Shown one piece after another: positions 34,730-42,812 of a DNA stretch of 64,000 nucleotides (the stretch's first letter is position 1; each line of letters opens with the position of its first letter). The DNA comes from Polaribacter sp. ALD11 (GTDB taxonomy: Bacteria; Bacteroidota; Bacteroidia; Flavobacteriales; Flavobacteriaceae). The notes beneath the pieces were generated by a model. That model was not told where the DNA came from and did not search any database. It worked only from the letters and a program-made list of their open reading frames with translations. The stretch is from contig NZ_CP025119.1 in assembly GCF_002831685.1 (NCBI RefSeq), positions 1,944,001 to 2,008,000 on the forward strand, in the 5' to 3' direction. A program made the position numbers and the translations under genes.

Positions 34730-35362
34730 ATGTCAGAGATTTTCGACTTCCTTTTCGAACAATACAATACCTATTCTAAACTAGACATTACTTTAGAAAT
34801 TATTGCCGTATTTTTTGGTTTTTTATCAGTCTGGTATTCCAAACAAAATAAAATTTGGGTGTTTCCAACAGGAATGATTAGCACAATTATTTTTGTGTAT
34901 CTTCTTTATAAATGGGATCTTTTAGGAGACATGATGATAAATGCCTATTATTTTATAATGAGTGTTTATGGTTGGTATATCTGGACACGTAAAGTGGATG
35001 AAGTAGATGTGACACCTATTTCTTTAACAACAACTAAAGAAAAAAAAGTTTCCGTTGCCATCTTTTTTGCTGCGTTGCTCTTTGTTTTTATCGTTTATAA
35101 AGCTTTCGATAAATGGACAACTTGGGTTGCTTATGTAGACACCATTACCACTGGAATTTTCTTTGTTGGTATGTGGCTAATGGCAAAACGTAAAGTAGAA
35201 AACTGGTTATTCTGGATTGTTGGCGATCTAATTTCTATACCTTTATATTTCTATAAAGGATTTACTTTTACGAGCTTTCAATATTTCGGATTTACTTTTA
35301 TTGCCATTTTTGGTTATTTAGCATGGAAAAAGAACTTAAACAAGACCCAATTAACATCGTAA
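34730..35362 (+). CDS. pnuC: PnuC-family vitamin/nucleoside transporter
   Basis: The 210-residue inner-membrane protein has about seven helices. Family segments: WYSKQNKIWVFPTGMISTII, SVYGWYIWTRK, DTITTGIFFVGMWLMAKRKV and ENWLFWIVGDLISIPLYFYKG. PnuC proteins take up nicotinamide riboside by facilitated diffusion followed by phosphorylation; close relatives (PnuT) carry thiamine. The NadR-like kinase gene overlapping its end favours nicotinamide riboside, while the TPP riboswitch 1.3 kb downstream leaves thiamine possible. Confidence 0.88.
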   Translation: MSEIFDFLFEQYNTYSKLDITLEIIAVFFGFLSVWYSKQNKIWVFPTGMISTIIFVYLLYKWDLLGDMMINAYYFIMSVYGWYIWTRKVDEVDVTPISLTTTKEKKVSVAIFFAALLFVFIVYKAFDKWTTWVAYVDTITTGIFFVGMWLMAKRKVENWLFWIVGDLISIPLYFYKGFTFTSFQYFGFTFIAIFGYLAWKKNLNKTQLTS

Positions 35363-35982
35363 AAGTTGTTTTATTTGGCCCAGAATCTTCAGGAAAAACG
35401 ACACTTTCTCGTCATTTAGCACGGTATTACAACACTGTTTGGGCACCAGAATTTGCCCGTGAGTATTTACAAGACAAATGGAATAATGAGCGTAAAACTT
35501 GTGAAAAAGAAGATTTATTGCCGATTGCAATCGGACAAATGAAACTAGAAAATAAATTGGCTAAAAGGGCTGATAAAATTCTAATTTGCGACACCGATTT
35601 ATTAGAAACAAAAGTGTACTCAGAGGAATTTTATGGCGGTTTTGTAGATGAAAAATTAAATGAAGCAGCAAGTAAAAACACGTACGATTTGTATTTGCTA
35701 ACCTATATTGATACGCCTTGGGAAGAGGATGATTTACGTGATAGACCAGAACAACGTCTAGAAATGTTTACTGCTTTTGAGAAATCTTTAATAGCTAATA
35801 ATAGACCGTATCTTCTATTAAAAGGTGATAAAAAAACACGATTAAAAAATGCCACAGAAGCAATAAATAAAATTATTGCTCATAGAGAAAATTTACAATC
35901 ATTTTCAGATTCTTTACATGATTTAGATATGCATTTTCTACATCAAAATACGGATGATTTTGGTAATTCTTATGAGTATTAA
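35323..35982 (+). CDS. NadR-like AAA/P-loop kinase
   Basis: The 219-residue cytoplasmic protein has a Walker A motif FGPESSGKTTLSRHLA at about residue 15, WAPEFAREYLQDK, and a Walker B-like ILICDTDLLETKVYSEEFYG. It matches the ribosylnicotinamide kinase half of NadR and lacks the adenylyltransferase and HTH parts. It would trap nicotinamide riboside as NMN after PnuC entry. It overlaps pnuC by 40 nt, which points to tight co-expression. Confidence 0.88.
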   Translation: MEKELKQDPINIVKVVLFGPESSGKTTLSRHLARYYNTVWAPEFAREYLQDKWNNERKTCEKEDLLPIAIGQMKLENKLAKRADKILICDTDLLETKVYSEEFYGGFVDEKLNEAASKNTYDLYLLTYIDTPWEEDDLRDRPEQRLEMFTAFEKSLIANNRPYLLLKGDKKTRLKNATEAINKIIAHRENLQSFSDSLHDLDMHFLHQNTDDFGNSYEY

Positions 35983-36045
35983 ATAAAACATATAAAAGAA
36001 AATAAAGCAAAACAGCGCATCTATTTTCTAAACTCTTTCAAAAAA

Positions 36046-36450
36046 ATGAATTCAGAAATCCTCTTAAAAGAATTAAAATTTAAAGCAACTAGAAGCTCTG
36101 GTGCTGGCGGGCAACATGTAAATAAAACGTCTTCTAAGATTGAATTAAGTTTCGATTTAGAGAATTCACTTGCGCTTTCTGAAAACGAAATAATACTTCT
36201 AAAGGCGAAACTTTCATCAAAACTAACAAAAGAAAATGTACTCATTCTTTTTTGTGAAGAGACACGTTCTCAACACAGAAATAAGGAGCTTGCCATTAAA
36301 CGTTTTTTAGAGTTGATAAGAACAAATTTAATTCGTCCTAAAAAAAGAAGGAAAACAAAACCTAGTAAAGGTGCTATGAAAAGGAGAGTTGAAACTAAAA
36401 AAAGAACTTCTGTTAAAAAAGCCCTTAGAAAGAAACCAAAATTCGATTAA
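36046..36450 (+). CDS. arfB: Alternative ribosome-rescue factor B / peptidyl-tRNA hydrolase (ICT1-like)
   Basis: The 134-residue protein has the catalytic GGQ motif in RSSGAGGQHVNKTSSKIEL and a long basic C-terminal tail (RPKKRRKTKPSKGAMKRR and beyond) that enters the empty mRNA channel in ArfB. It lacks the codon-recognition domain of true release factors. ArfB frees ribosomes stalled without a stop codon. A probable structured element follows, then the TPP riboswitch. Confidence 0.93.
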   Translation: MNSEILLKELKFKATRSSGAGGQHVNKTSSKIELSFDLENSLALSENEIILLKAKLSSKLTKENVLILFCEETRSQHRNKELAIKRFLELIRTNLIRPKKRRKTKPSKGAMKRRVETKKRTSVKKALRKKPKFD

Positions 36451-36482
36451 AAATAAAACTTATTTCAGAAAAACAAAAAATT

Positions 36483-36580
36483 CTCAAACAAGTTTAGCCC
36501 TGATTGAACGGTTTGTTTGAGCTCTTTTTTATTCCTTTTTAGGATAAAAAAAGCGAGTAGTGAAAGCAGGAAATAGCTAC
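36483..36580 (+). ncRNA. Structured flavobacterial intergenic element, copy B
   Basis: TAGC-CCTG (36495-36502) pairs with CAGG (36567-36570) and GCTA (36576-36579). Between them are CTCAAACAA / TTGTTTGAG and a long CTTTTTTAT..CC / GG..ATAAAAAAAG hairpin. The sequence (GCCCTGATTGAACGG, TTTTTTATTCC, GGATAAAAAAAGCGAG, GTGAAAGCAGGAAATAGC) parallels copy A at 29361-29436. It may belong to the Flavo-1 family, from memory. The T-run after TTTGTTTGAG could also end arfB transcription. Strand is assumed. Confidence 0.45.
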
Positions 36581-36623
36581 TAAAAAAACACGTTTGTTGT
36601 TCCCTATTCCAAAAATCCAAATT

Positions 36624-36631
36624 ACCTTTGC
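36624..36631 (+). promoter_or_regulatory. -7 box of the TPP riboswitch transcript
   Basis: TACCTTTG, placed just before the riboswitch P1 stem; transcription would start near 36637, so the aptamer is at the very 5' end or slightly trimmed. A TTG is 24 nt upstream, farther than usual. Confidence 0.45.
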
Positions 36632-36633
36632 AG

Positions 36634-36720
36634 CGTTCTCATAAAGGGGTGCTTTAAAAAGCTGAGATCATACCCAATGAACCTAGAACAGATAATGCTG
36701 TTTAGGGATTACGAACGTTA
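36634..36720 (+). promoter_or_regulatory. TPP riboswitch (THI element)
   Basis: The conserved core is complete: GGGGTGC (36647), GCTGAGA (36662), ACCC (36673), GAACCTAGAACAGATAATGC (36680) and TAGGGA (36704). P1 forms from CGTTC (36635-36639) and GAACG (36714-36718). It lies 140 nt before a TonB-dependent receptor gene and controls it in cis, presumably turning it off when thiamine diphosphate is plentiful. Confidence 0.93.
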
Positions 36721-36737
36721 ATGAAACATGGTAATAG

Positions 36738-36775
36738 CTGTTTTTAGTGAGTACTGAAAAAGCCCTGTTTTTTTC
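36738..36775 (+). terminator. Riboswitch-controlled terminator
   Basis: Hairpin GCTGTTTTTAGT-gagt-ACTGAAAAAGC followed by CCTG and seven T. It is enclosed by an 11-bp perfect inverted repeat (36714-36724 with 36783-36793) whose left arm overlaps the 3' side of riboswitch P1. This looks like an expression platform. Confidence 0.6.
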
Positions 36776-36860
36776 AATTTACATTAACGTTCAAAACTAA
36801 TTATTCAATATTAAATACAAGAATAATTACCTCTTTTTATTCGTTTTAAAAATTTTTAAA

Positions 36861-39296
36861 ATGAAAAAAATTACTATTTTTTTATTCTTGCTAGTAAGTG
36901 CACTTGCAAACGCCCAATCCTTTACCTTTTCAGGAAAAGTTGTAGATGAAAATGAAAAATATTTAACTGGAGCTTCTGTTTTTGTTAAAGAACTTAAAAA
37001 AGGGACATCAACTAATATTGATGGAAACTTTAGCATTAACTTAAAGAAAGGAACCTATACAGTTGAAGTTTCTTTTTTAGGTTATAAAACCATTTCAAAG
37101 AAAATTATTATTTCTCAAGATGAAGAATATATCATTCAATTAAAGCCAGATTCTACCGTTTTAGAGGAAGTATTGGTTTCTGCAGTTCGTGTAAATGCAG
37201 ATGTGCCTGTTACGTTTTCTAACTTGTCTAAAAAAGAGATTGCAAAACGTAATTTAGGGCAAGATATTCCTGTTTTACTAAATTATATGCCTTCTGTGGT
37301 TTCGTCTTCAGATGCTGGTGCTGGTGTTGGTTATACCTACATGAGTGTACGTGGTTCTAACGGTGAGCGTATTAATGTTACCGTAAACGGAATTCCTTAT
37401 AATGATGCTGAAAGTCATGGTTCTTTTTGGGTAAATTTAGGCGATTTTGCTTCTTCTACTCAGAATTTACAATTGCAACGTGGTGTTGGTACATCTACCA
37501 ACGGTTCTGGTGCTTTTGGTGCAAGTTTAAACATTTTAACAGATGCTGTTTCGGAAGATGCTTTTGCTGAAATCTCAAATTCTTTTGGTTCTTACGGAAC
37601 AAGAAAACATACCGTAAAATTTAGTACAGGGAAGTTAAATGATCATATTGAGGTTGCTGGGCGTTTGTCTAATATTTATTCAGACGGTTACGTAGACAGA
37701 GCTTTTTCAGATTTAAAATCGTACTATTTGCAAGCTAGCTATACCGATGAAAATACGCTCATAAAAGCCATTACTTTTGGTGGTAAGGAGAGAACGTACC
37801 AAGCTTGGGAAGGTTTAACAGCAGGTCAATTAAAAGAAGACAGAAAACAAAACCCATATACGTACGAGAATGAAGTTGATAATTTCGAACAGAATCATTA
37901 TCAATTGCATTGGAACGAAAAATTGAACGATAATTGGTCTACAAACGTTGCTTTAAACTATACAAAAGGTTCAGGATATTTTGAGCAATTTAAAGCAGAT
38001 ACAGAAGTAATTAGTGATTTAGACAAAGACGGTACATTAGATTTTGATAACTACAACGGCATTCTTTCTGGAACAAAGATAAAAACTGTAGATAACGATG
38101 ACGGAAGCACTTCTTTAATACCGATTACAGATGCAATTGTAAGACGCTGGTTAGATAACGATTTTTACGTTTTTAATTTCAATACAAATTACAAAACGGA
38201 CAAACTGAATTTGATTTCAGGAATTTCTTATTCTAATTATACAGGAGATCATTTTGGTGAAGTAATTTGGGGGAAAGAATTTACAGATACAGCAAATATT
38301 AGAGATCGTTATTATTTTTCTGATGCTAAAAAAACAGATTTTTCTGTTTTTGCAAAAGCAACGTTCGATATCAGCGAAAAACTATCTGGTTATTTAGACT
38401 TACAAGGACGTTTTGTAAATTATAAAACCAAAGGAATTACTTCTAAAAGAGCACCGATTGATGTAGATGCTCAGTTTAATTTCTTTAATCCGAAGTTTGG
38501 TTTAACCTATAAAATTAACAACGATAATAGTTTGTACACTTCTTTTGCTGTAGCAAACAGAGAACCAAATAGAAATGATTTTGAAGGCGGAGTTACCACA
38601 CCAGAAACTTTAAATGATTTAGAACTGGGTTGGCGTTTAAAAAGTGAAAACATTAAATTAAATACCAACATCTATTATATGGATTATAAGAATCAGTTGG
38701 TTTTAACAGGAGCTTTAGATGATGTTGGAGCGCCAATAAGAGCAACTTCTGGTAGCAGTTACAGATTAGGTTTAGAAATTGATGCAGACATTCGTTTGAG
38801 CGATCAATTCTCTGTAAGACCAAATGCGGCTTTTAGTTCTAATAAGAATAGAGACTTTTTTATTACTAGAGATGGTATTGTAGAGCCACAACCTTTAGGT
38901 AAAACAGATTTATCTTTTTCTCCAGATGTTGTTGTCGGAAATATTTTTACATACCAACCAAAAGATAATTTACAGTTTTCATTATTATCTAAATATGTTG
39001 GCAAGCAGTTTATGAGTAATTTTAGCAGTGCAATTTCAGATGATGATGTTTTAGATAATTATTTTACTACAGACCTTAATGTGGTTTATAAAATTAAAAC
39101 GACCAAAATTTTTAAATCTATTGTATTTTCTGCTTTAATAAACAACATTTTTAATAATGAATATGTAGACAGAGGTTATTACTATACATTTAATGACACT
39201 TGGTCTAACCCAGGCACAACCACCACTGCAGATGGTGCTGGTTATTATCCGCAAGCAACAAGAAACTTCTTAGTTGGTATAACTTTAAAATTTTAA
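36861..39296 (+). CDS. TPP-regulated TonB-dependent receptor
   Basis: The 811-residue outer-membrane receptor has a signal peptide (MKKITIFLFLLVSALANAQ), a carboxypeptidase-like regulatory domain (about residues 22-105, with GASVFVKELKKGTSTNIDGN), a plug (about 115-230; TYMSVRGSNGERINVTVNG, GSGAFGASLNI) and a barrel ending in a Phe (NFLVGITLKF). Because it sits behind a TPP riboswitch, its cargo is probably thiamine, a thiamine phosphate or a pyrimidine/thiazole precursor. Thiamine-regulated outer-membrane receptors are known from Bacteroidetes. It is the only gene in the regulated unit; a terminator follows. Confidence 0.9.
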   Translation: MKKITIFLFLLVSALANAQSFTFSGKVVDENEKYLTGASVFVKELKKGTSTNIDGNFSINLKKGTYTVEVSFLGYKTISKKIIISQDEEYIIQLKPDSTVLEEVLVSAVRVNADVPVTFSNLSKKEIAKRNLGQDIPVLLNYMPSVVSSSDAGAGVGYTYMSVRGSNGERINVTVNGIPYNDAESHGSFWVNLGDFASSTQNLQLQRGVGTSTNGSGAFGASLNILTDAVSEDAFAEISNSFGSYGTRKHTVKFSTGKLNDHIEVAGRLSNIYSDGYVDRAFSDLKSYYLQASYTDENTLIKAITFGGKERTYQAWEGLTAGQLKEDRKQNPYTYENEVDNFEQNHYQLHWNEKLNDNWSTNVALNYTKGSGYFEQFKADTEVISDLDKDGTLDFDNYNGILSGTKIKTVDNDDGSTSLIPITDAIVRRWLDNDFYVFNFNTNYKTDKLNLISGISYSNYTGDHFGEVIWGKEFTDTANIRDRYYFSDAKKTDFSVFAKATFDISEKLSGYLDLQGRFVNYKTKGITSKRAPIDVDAQFNFFNPKFGLTYKINNDNSLYTSFAVANREPNRNDFEGGVTTPETLNDLELGWRLKSENIKLNTNIYYMDYKNQLVLTGALDDVGAPIRATSGSSYRLGLEIDADIRLSDQFSVRPNAAFSSNKNRDFFITRDGIVEPQPLGKTDLSFSPDVVVGNIFTYQPKDNLQFSLLSKYVGKQFMSNFSSAISDDDVLDNYFTTDLNVVYKIKTTKIFKSIVFSALINNIFNNEYVDRGYYYTFNDTWSNPGTTTTADGAGYYPQATRNFLVGITLKF

Positions 39297-39346
39297 TAAA
39301 ATGTCTATTTTTAATCTAAACTGATTAAAATGTGTTAAAAAATACC

Positions 39347-39385
39347 CAAAACGAGCGATTTTAATAAAAAATCGCTCGTTTTTTT
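39347..39385 (+). terminator. Terminator of the TonB receptor gene
   Basis: AAAACGAGCGATTTT / AAAATCGCTCGTTTT hairpin with a seven-T tail. After it, 39386-39590 holds no supported gene. Confidence 0.9.
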
Positions 39386-39590
39386 GTATATTAAAAATCT
39401 ATGATAAACACTGCTACTTTTACATACAATAACAGCAACGAGCAATATGTTGAGGCTTATCAATTGAATAATTTTACACTTCCTGCATTTTAAAATTTTA
39501 TTTATTTGAGCAATTTCCATTAATTTTAAGAAGATGTATTTCTTTTTAAAACTTCATAGTAACAATCTTTAAAAAAATCCAAATAAACAC

Positions 39591-40454
39591 ATGAGACAAC
39601 TTAAAATTGTAAAACAAGTAACCAATCGTGATGCAGAATCTTTAGATAAATATTTTCAGGAAATTAGTAAAATTGGACTTATTACTGCTGATGAAGAAGT
39701 AGAATTAGCTTTGAAAATTAAAAAAGGAGATAATAAAGCATTGGATGCACTTGTTAGCGCAAATTTAAGATTTGTTGTTTCTGTGGCAAAACAATACCAA
39801 GGGCAAGGTTTAAAATTGTCTGATTTAATAAATGAAGGTAATTTAGGTTTGGTAAAAGCCGCAAAACGTTTTGATGAAACTAGAGGTTTTAAGTTTATTT
39901 CTTATGCTGTTTGGTGGATTCGTCAAGCAATTATGCAAGCTTTAGCAGAACAATCTAGAATTGTGCGCTTACCGCTAAACAAAATAGGAAGTATTAATAA
40001 AATAAGAAAAATATACGCTCGGTTAGAACAAGGCGAACAGCGTATGCCAACCAATAAAGAGATTGCGAAGCAGTTAGATATGACTGAAACAGAAGTAGAA
40101 CAGTCTTTAAAAAATTCTGGAAGACACGTTTCTATGGATGCCCCTTTTAACGAAGGTGAAGATTCTAATTTGTACAACCTTTTACAATCTGAAGATTCTC
40201 CAAAACCAGATAAGGAGTTAATGAATCAATCTTTAAAAATTGAAATTGAAAGAGCTTTAGGCACACTTACTTTTAAAGAAGCAAAAGTCATAAAAATGTA
40301 TTATGGTATTGGTAATGAAGTTGCCTCTAGTTTGTCTGAAATTGGCGAACGGTTCGATTTAACAAGAGAGCGTGTAAGACAAGTAAAACAACGAGCAATT
40401 AAGCGCCTACAGGCGAAGTCTAAGACACACATGTTAAGAACATATTTAGGATAA
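39591..40454 (+). CDS. rpoD: Primary sigma factor RpoD (short Bacteroidota form)
   Basis: The 287-residue sigma-70 factor lacks region 1.1 and the non-conserved insert, as the housekeeping sigma factor of Bacteroidota does. Regions seen: 1.2 ([20 protein letters not shown]), 2.1-2.4 ([58 protein letters not shown]), 3, and 4.2 ([20 protein letters not shown]). It recognises the TTG/TAnnTTTG promoters listed here. Monocistronic, with a terminator after it. Confidence 0.96.
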   Translation: MRQLKIVKQVTNRDAESLDKYFQEISKIGLITADEEVELALKIKKGDNKALDALVSANLRFVVSVAKQYQGQGLKLSDLINEGNLGLVKAAKRFDETRGFKFISYAVWWIRQAIMQALAEQSRIVRLPLNKIGSINKIRKIYARLEQGEQRMPTNKEIAKQLDMTETEVEQSLKNSGRHVSMDAPFNEGEDSNLYNLLQSEDSPKPDKELMNQSLKIEIERALGTLTFKEAKVIKMYYGIGNEVASSLSEIGERFDLTRERVRQVKQRAIKRLQAKSKTHMLRTYLG

Positions 40455-40472
40455 TAAAAATGACAACTATCT

Positions 40473-40505
40473 AAAATCTCAAATTCATATTTTGAGATTT
40501 TTTTT
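40473..40505 (+). terminator. Terminator of rpoD
   Basis: AAAATCTCAAA / TTTGAGATTTT hairpin followed by a T-run, 19 nt after the rpoD stop. Confidence 0.88.
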
Positions 40506-40591
40506 GTGCTAAAAATTAAGTATTTGTATTTATTGCTTTTCTCTTTATAGGAAGTAACGAAAATGTTAGTGTTAGCAAAATTCTAAAATTA

Positions 40592-40620
40592 AAAAAGCGA
40601 ACTCAAAAGTTCGCTTTTTT
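40592..40620. terminator. Terminator of the sulfur operon
   Basis: AAAAAAGCGAACT / AGTTCGCTTTTTT hairpin immediately after the stop codon of the HMA pseudogene on the minus strand; A/T runs on both sides. Confidence 0.85.
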
Positions 40621-40621
40621 A

Positions 40622-40882
40622 TTATGAATCTATTTTACCAACAGCAGAACTAACAAAGTATTTTGCTTAGTGGACTATTGTATTTTTATCTCCTACTTCA
40701 GGATAACCTAATTTCTATAATTTTTCTTTAATCAATGCTAAATTTTCAATTTCTGAAGTAACAACAACAAGTGATTTTTCTACATTCACTTCAACTTTAT
40801 TCATAATTTTTAAACTTAACAATCCTTTTTTTATAGTTGCTGCACAACCACCTCATTTTAAGTTTTCTATTTCTAGAATCAT
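40622..40882 (-). pseudogene. Copper-chaperone-like HMA protein with three in-frame stops
   Basis: From ATG 40882 one frame runs 87 codons without a frameshift to TAA 40622, but is interrupted at codon 10 (TGA), 56 (TAG) and 72 (TAA). Read through, it is a complete HMA-type domain: MILEIENLK-*-GGCAATIKKGL, then NKVEVNVEKSLVVVTSEIE and KLGYPEVGD. The first stop replaces the first Cys of the metal-binding CxxC motif (TGT to TGA). It starts 5 nt after the rhodanese gene and is followed at once by the operon terminator, so it was the last gene of that operon. Almost certainly dead. Confidence 0.8.
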
Positions 40883-40887
40883 AATAT

Positions 40888-41253
40888 CTAATTTTCTTTT
40901 TTCCATTGATTATAGCCGCCTAAAATATTTACCACTTTAAAACCTTTTTCTTTTAAAATTACAGATGCTTTGCCACTTCTATTTCCACTTCTACAATATA
41001 AATAAACAGGTTTAGACTTGTCTATTAGTTCAGATGCTTTTTCTTGAAAATCAGTATCAAAATAATTAGCAAAAAGAGCCGTTTTTATAGTTCCTTCTTC
41101 TATTTCTTTCGGACTTCTAACATCCATTAATTGAATATTCTCTTTCTCTAATAAAACTTTTAACTCTTTTGTAGAGATTGATTTTATTTCTTCTGATGAA
41201 CTACAGTTTATAAAAAAGAAGCTCATCAAAAAAATACAGACAATCTTTTTCAT
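40888..41253 (-). CDS. Rhodanese-domain lipoprotein
   Basis: From ATG 41253 the protein has 121 residues: a lipoprotein signal (MKKIVCIFLMSFFFINCSSS) and one rhodanese domain with LMDVRSPKEIEEG, the active-site loop YLYCRSGNRSGKA (catalytic Cys) and LGGYNQWKKEN at the end. It probably binds persulfide in the periplasm. A start further upstream at 41280 would overlap the previous gene and lacks a signal peptide. It starts 5 nt after the metallo-beta-lactamase/rhodanese gene. Confidence 0.88.
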   Translation of the reverse strand: MKKIVCIFLMSFFFINCSSSEEIKSISTKELKVLLEKENIQLMDVRSPKEIEEGTIKTALFANYFDTDFQEKASELIDKSKPVYLYCRSGNRSGKASVILKEKGFKVVNILGGYNQWKKEN

Positions 41254-41258
41254 CTTTT

Positions 41259-42665
41259 CTATTTTAAAGTTGATGGGCAAACTGCATTGGTTCTTTCTAT
41301 AGACGTGTTTCTAATGGCCGCATAACCGCCAGCAACATCAACAACATTATGAAAACCACGTGCTTTTAAAATAGAAGATGCAATTACAGAGCGGTAACCA
41401 CCTGCACAATGTACATAGAAGTTTCCTTTCTTTGGAAATTCTGAAATATGGTTATTTAAAAAATCTAAAGGTGTACTTTCTGCCACTTTTATATGTTCGC
41501 TTTGGTATTCACCCGGTTTTCTAACATCGAAAACAGGCATCTTTTCTTTAATTTTCTGTTCTAATACATCCGCAGAAATAGATTCTAAAGTATCAATTTC
41601 TTTACCAGCTTCTTTCCAAGAAGCAAAACTTCCTTTTAAGTACCCTAAAACATTGTCAAAGCCAACTCTAGACAAACGTATAATTGTAGCTTCTTCTTCT
41701 CCTTCTGGGGTTACTAATAAAATTGGTTGTTTAATATCTTTAATCAATGCACCAACCCAAGGTGCAAAAGTACCTCCTAAACCAATAAAAATAGATTGTG
41801 GTATAAAACCTTTTATAAATTCTGATTGATGACGAACATCTAAAATTAATGCATCTGTTTCATTTGCATGAATTTCAAATGCTTTTACAGATAATGGCTT
41901 TGCGCTATTTTCTAAAACTTCATCTATAGACTTGTAACCTTCTTTGTTCATCTTTACATTTAAAGGAAAATAAGCTGGTGGAGGCAATAAACCATCTGTA
42001 ACTTCTTTAACAAACTCGGCTTTCGTCATGTCTGCTCTTAAAGCATAATTGGTTTCTTTTTGATTACCAATAGTACCCACCGTTTCTTTACTTAAATTTT
42101 TACCGCAAGCAGAACCTGCTCCATGAGCTGGGTAAACAATTACATCATCTGCCAATGGCATTACTTTATTTCTTAAACTATCAAACAAGAATCCTGCTAA
42201 ATCTTCTTCTGTAATAGCTCCTTTTTGAGCTAAATCTGGTCTTCCAACATCACCTAAAAATAACGTATCTCCACTAAACAACGCATGGTCTTTCCCGTTT
42301 TTATCTTTCAATAAATAACAAGAACTCTCCAAAGTATGACCTGGCGTATGTAAAACTGTTATTGTAATATCACCAACTTTAAAAACCTGATTGTCTTTTG
42401 CTATTATTGCATCGAAACTTGTTTTTGCTGTTGGACCATATACTATTCTTGCACCTGTTTTCTCAGCCAAAGTTACGTGTCCGCTCACAAAATCTGCATG
42501 AAAATGTGTTTCAAAAATATAATTAATCTTCGCATTATTTTTTGCTGCTCTATCTATGTAATCTTGTACTTCTCTCAAAGGATCTATAATAGCTACTTCA
42601 CCATTACTTTCTATGTAATATGCTCCTTGAGCTAAACAACCTGTGTAAATTTGTTCTATAATCAT
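41259..42665 (-). CDS. Metallo-beta-lactamase-fold persulfide dioxygenase-like protein with two rhodanese domains
   Basis: The 468-residue protein joins an ETHE1-like domain (about 1-235; THFHADFVSGH, TPGHTLESSCYLL, LFSGDTLFLGDVGRPDL) to two rhodanese domains (about 265-360 and 368-460). The second rhodanese has the catalytic Cys in YVHCAGGYRS; the first has none (LLVTPEGEEEA). ETHE1 enzymes oxidise glutathione persulfide to sulfite. The neighbours (SulP anion transporter upstream, rhodanese lipoprotein downstream) fit sulfide detoxification with sulfite or sulfate movement. Confidence 0.92.
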   Translation of the reverse strand: MIIEQIYTGCLAQGAYYIESNGEVAIIDPLREVQDYIDRAAKNNAKINYIFETHFHADFVSGHVTLAEKTGARIVYGPTAKTSFDAIIAKDNQVFKVGDITITVLHTPGHTLESSCYLLKDKNGKDHALFSGDTLFLGDVGRPDLAQKGAITEEDLAGFLFDSLRNKVMPLADDVIVYPAHGAGSACGKNLSKETVGTIGNQKETNYALRADMTKAEFVKEVTDGLLPPPAYFPLNVKMNKEGYKSIDEVLENSAKPLSVKAFEIHANETDALILDVRHQSEFIKGFIPQSIFIGLGGTFAPWVGALIKDIKQPILLVTPEGEEEATIIRLSRVGFDNVLGYLKGSFASWKEAGKEIDTLESISADVLEQKIKEKMPVFDVRKPGEYQSEHIKVAESTPLDFLNNHISEFPKKGNFYVHCAGGYRSVIASSILKARGFHNVVDVAGGYAAIRNTSIERTNAVCPSTLK

Positions 42666-42812
42666 ATTTTAATATTCATTTTATAGACCTCAAAATAACA
42701 TAATAACTAAGTTATAGTAGATGATATTTATCAGTTTTATTTAATTCTTATATTCACTTAAATGCCTACTTTAAAAATTACCGCATTGAGGAATTAGAAA
42801 ATTATTTTTATT

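Noticed and set aside
39401..39493. 30-codon ORF after the receptor terminator (MINTATFTYNNSNE...)
   Set aside because: No promoter, no recognisable family and too short to trust; it may be a gene fragment.
40853..40855. TGA in the CxxC motif of the HMA frame as a possible selenocysteine codon
   Set aside because: The frame has two more stops (TAG, TAA) that selenocysteine cannot explain, TGA is one base from the Cys codon TGT, and no SECIS-like hairpin was evident. Decay is simpler.
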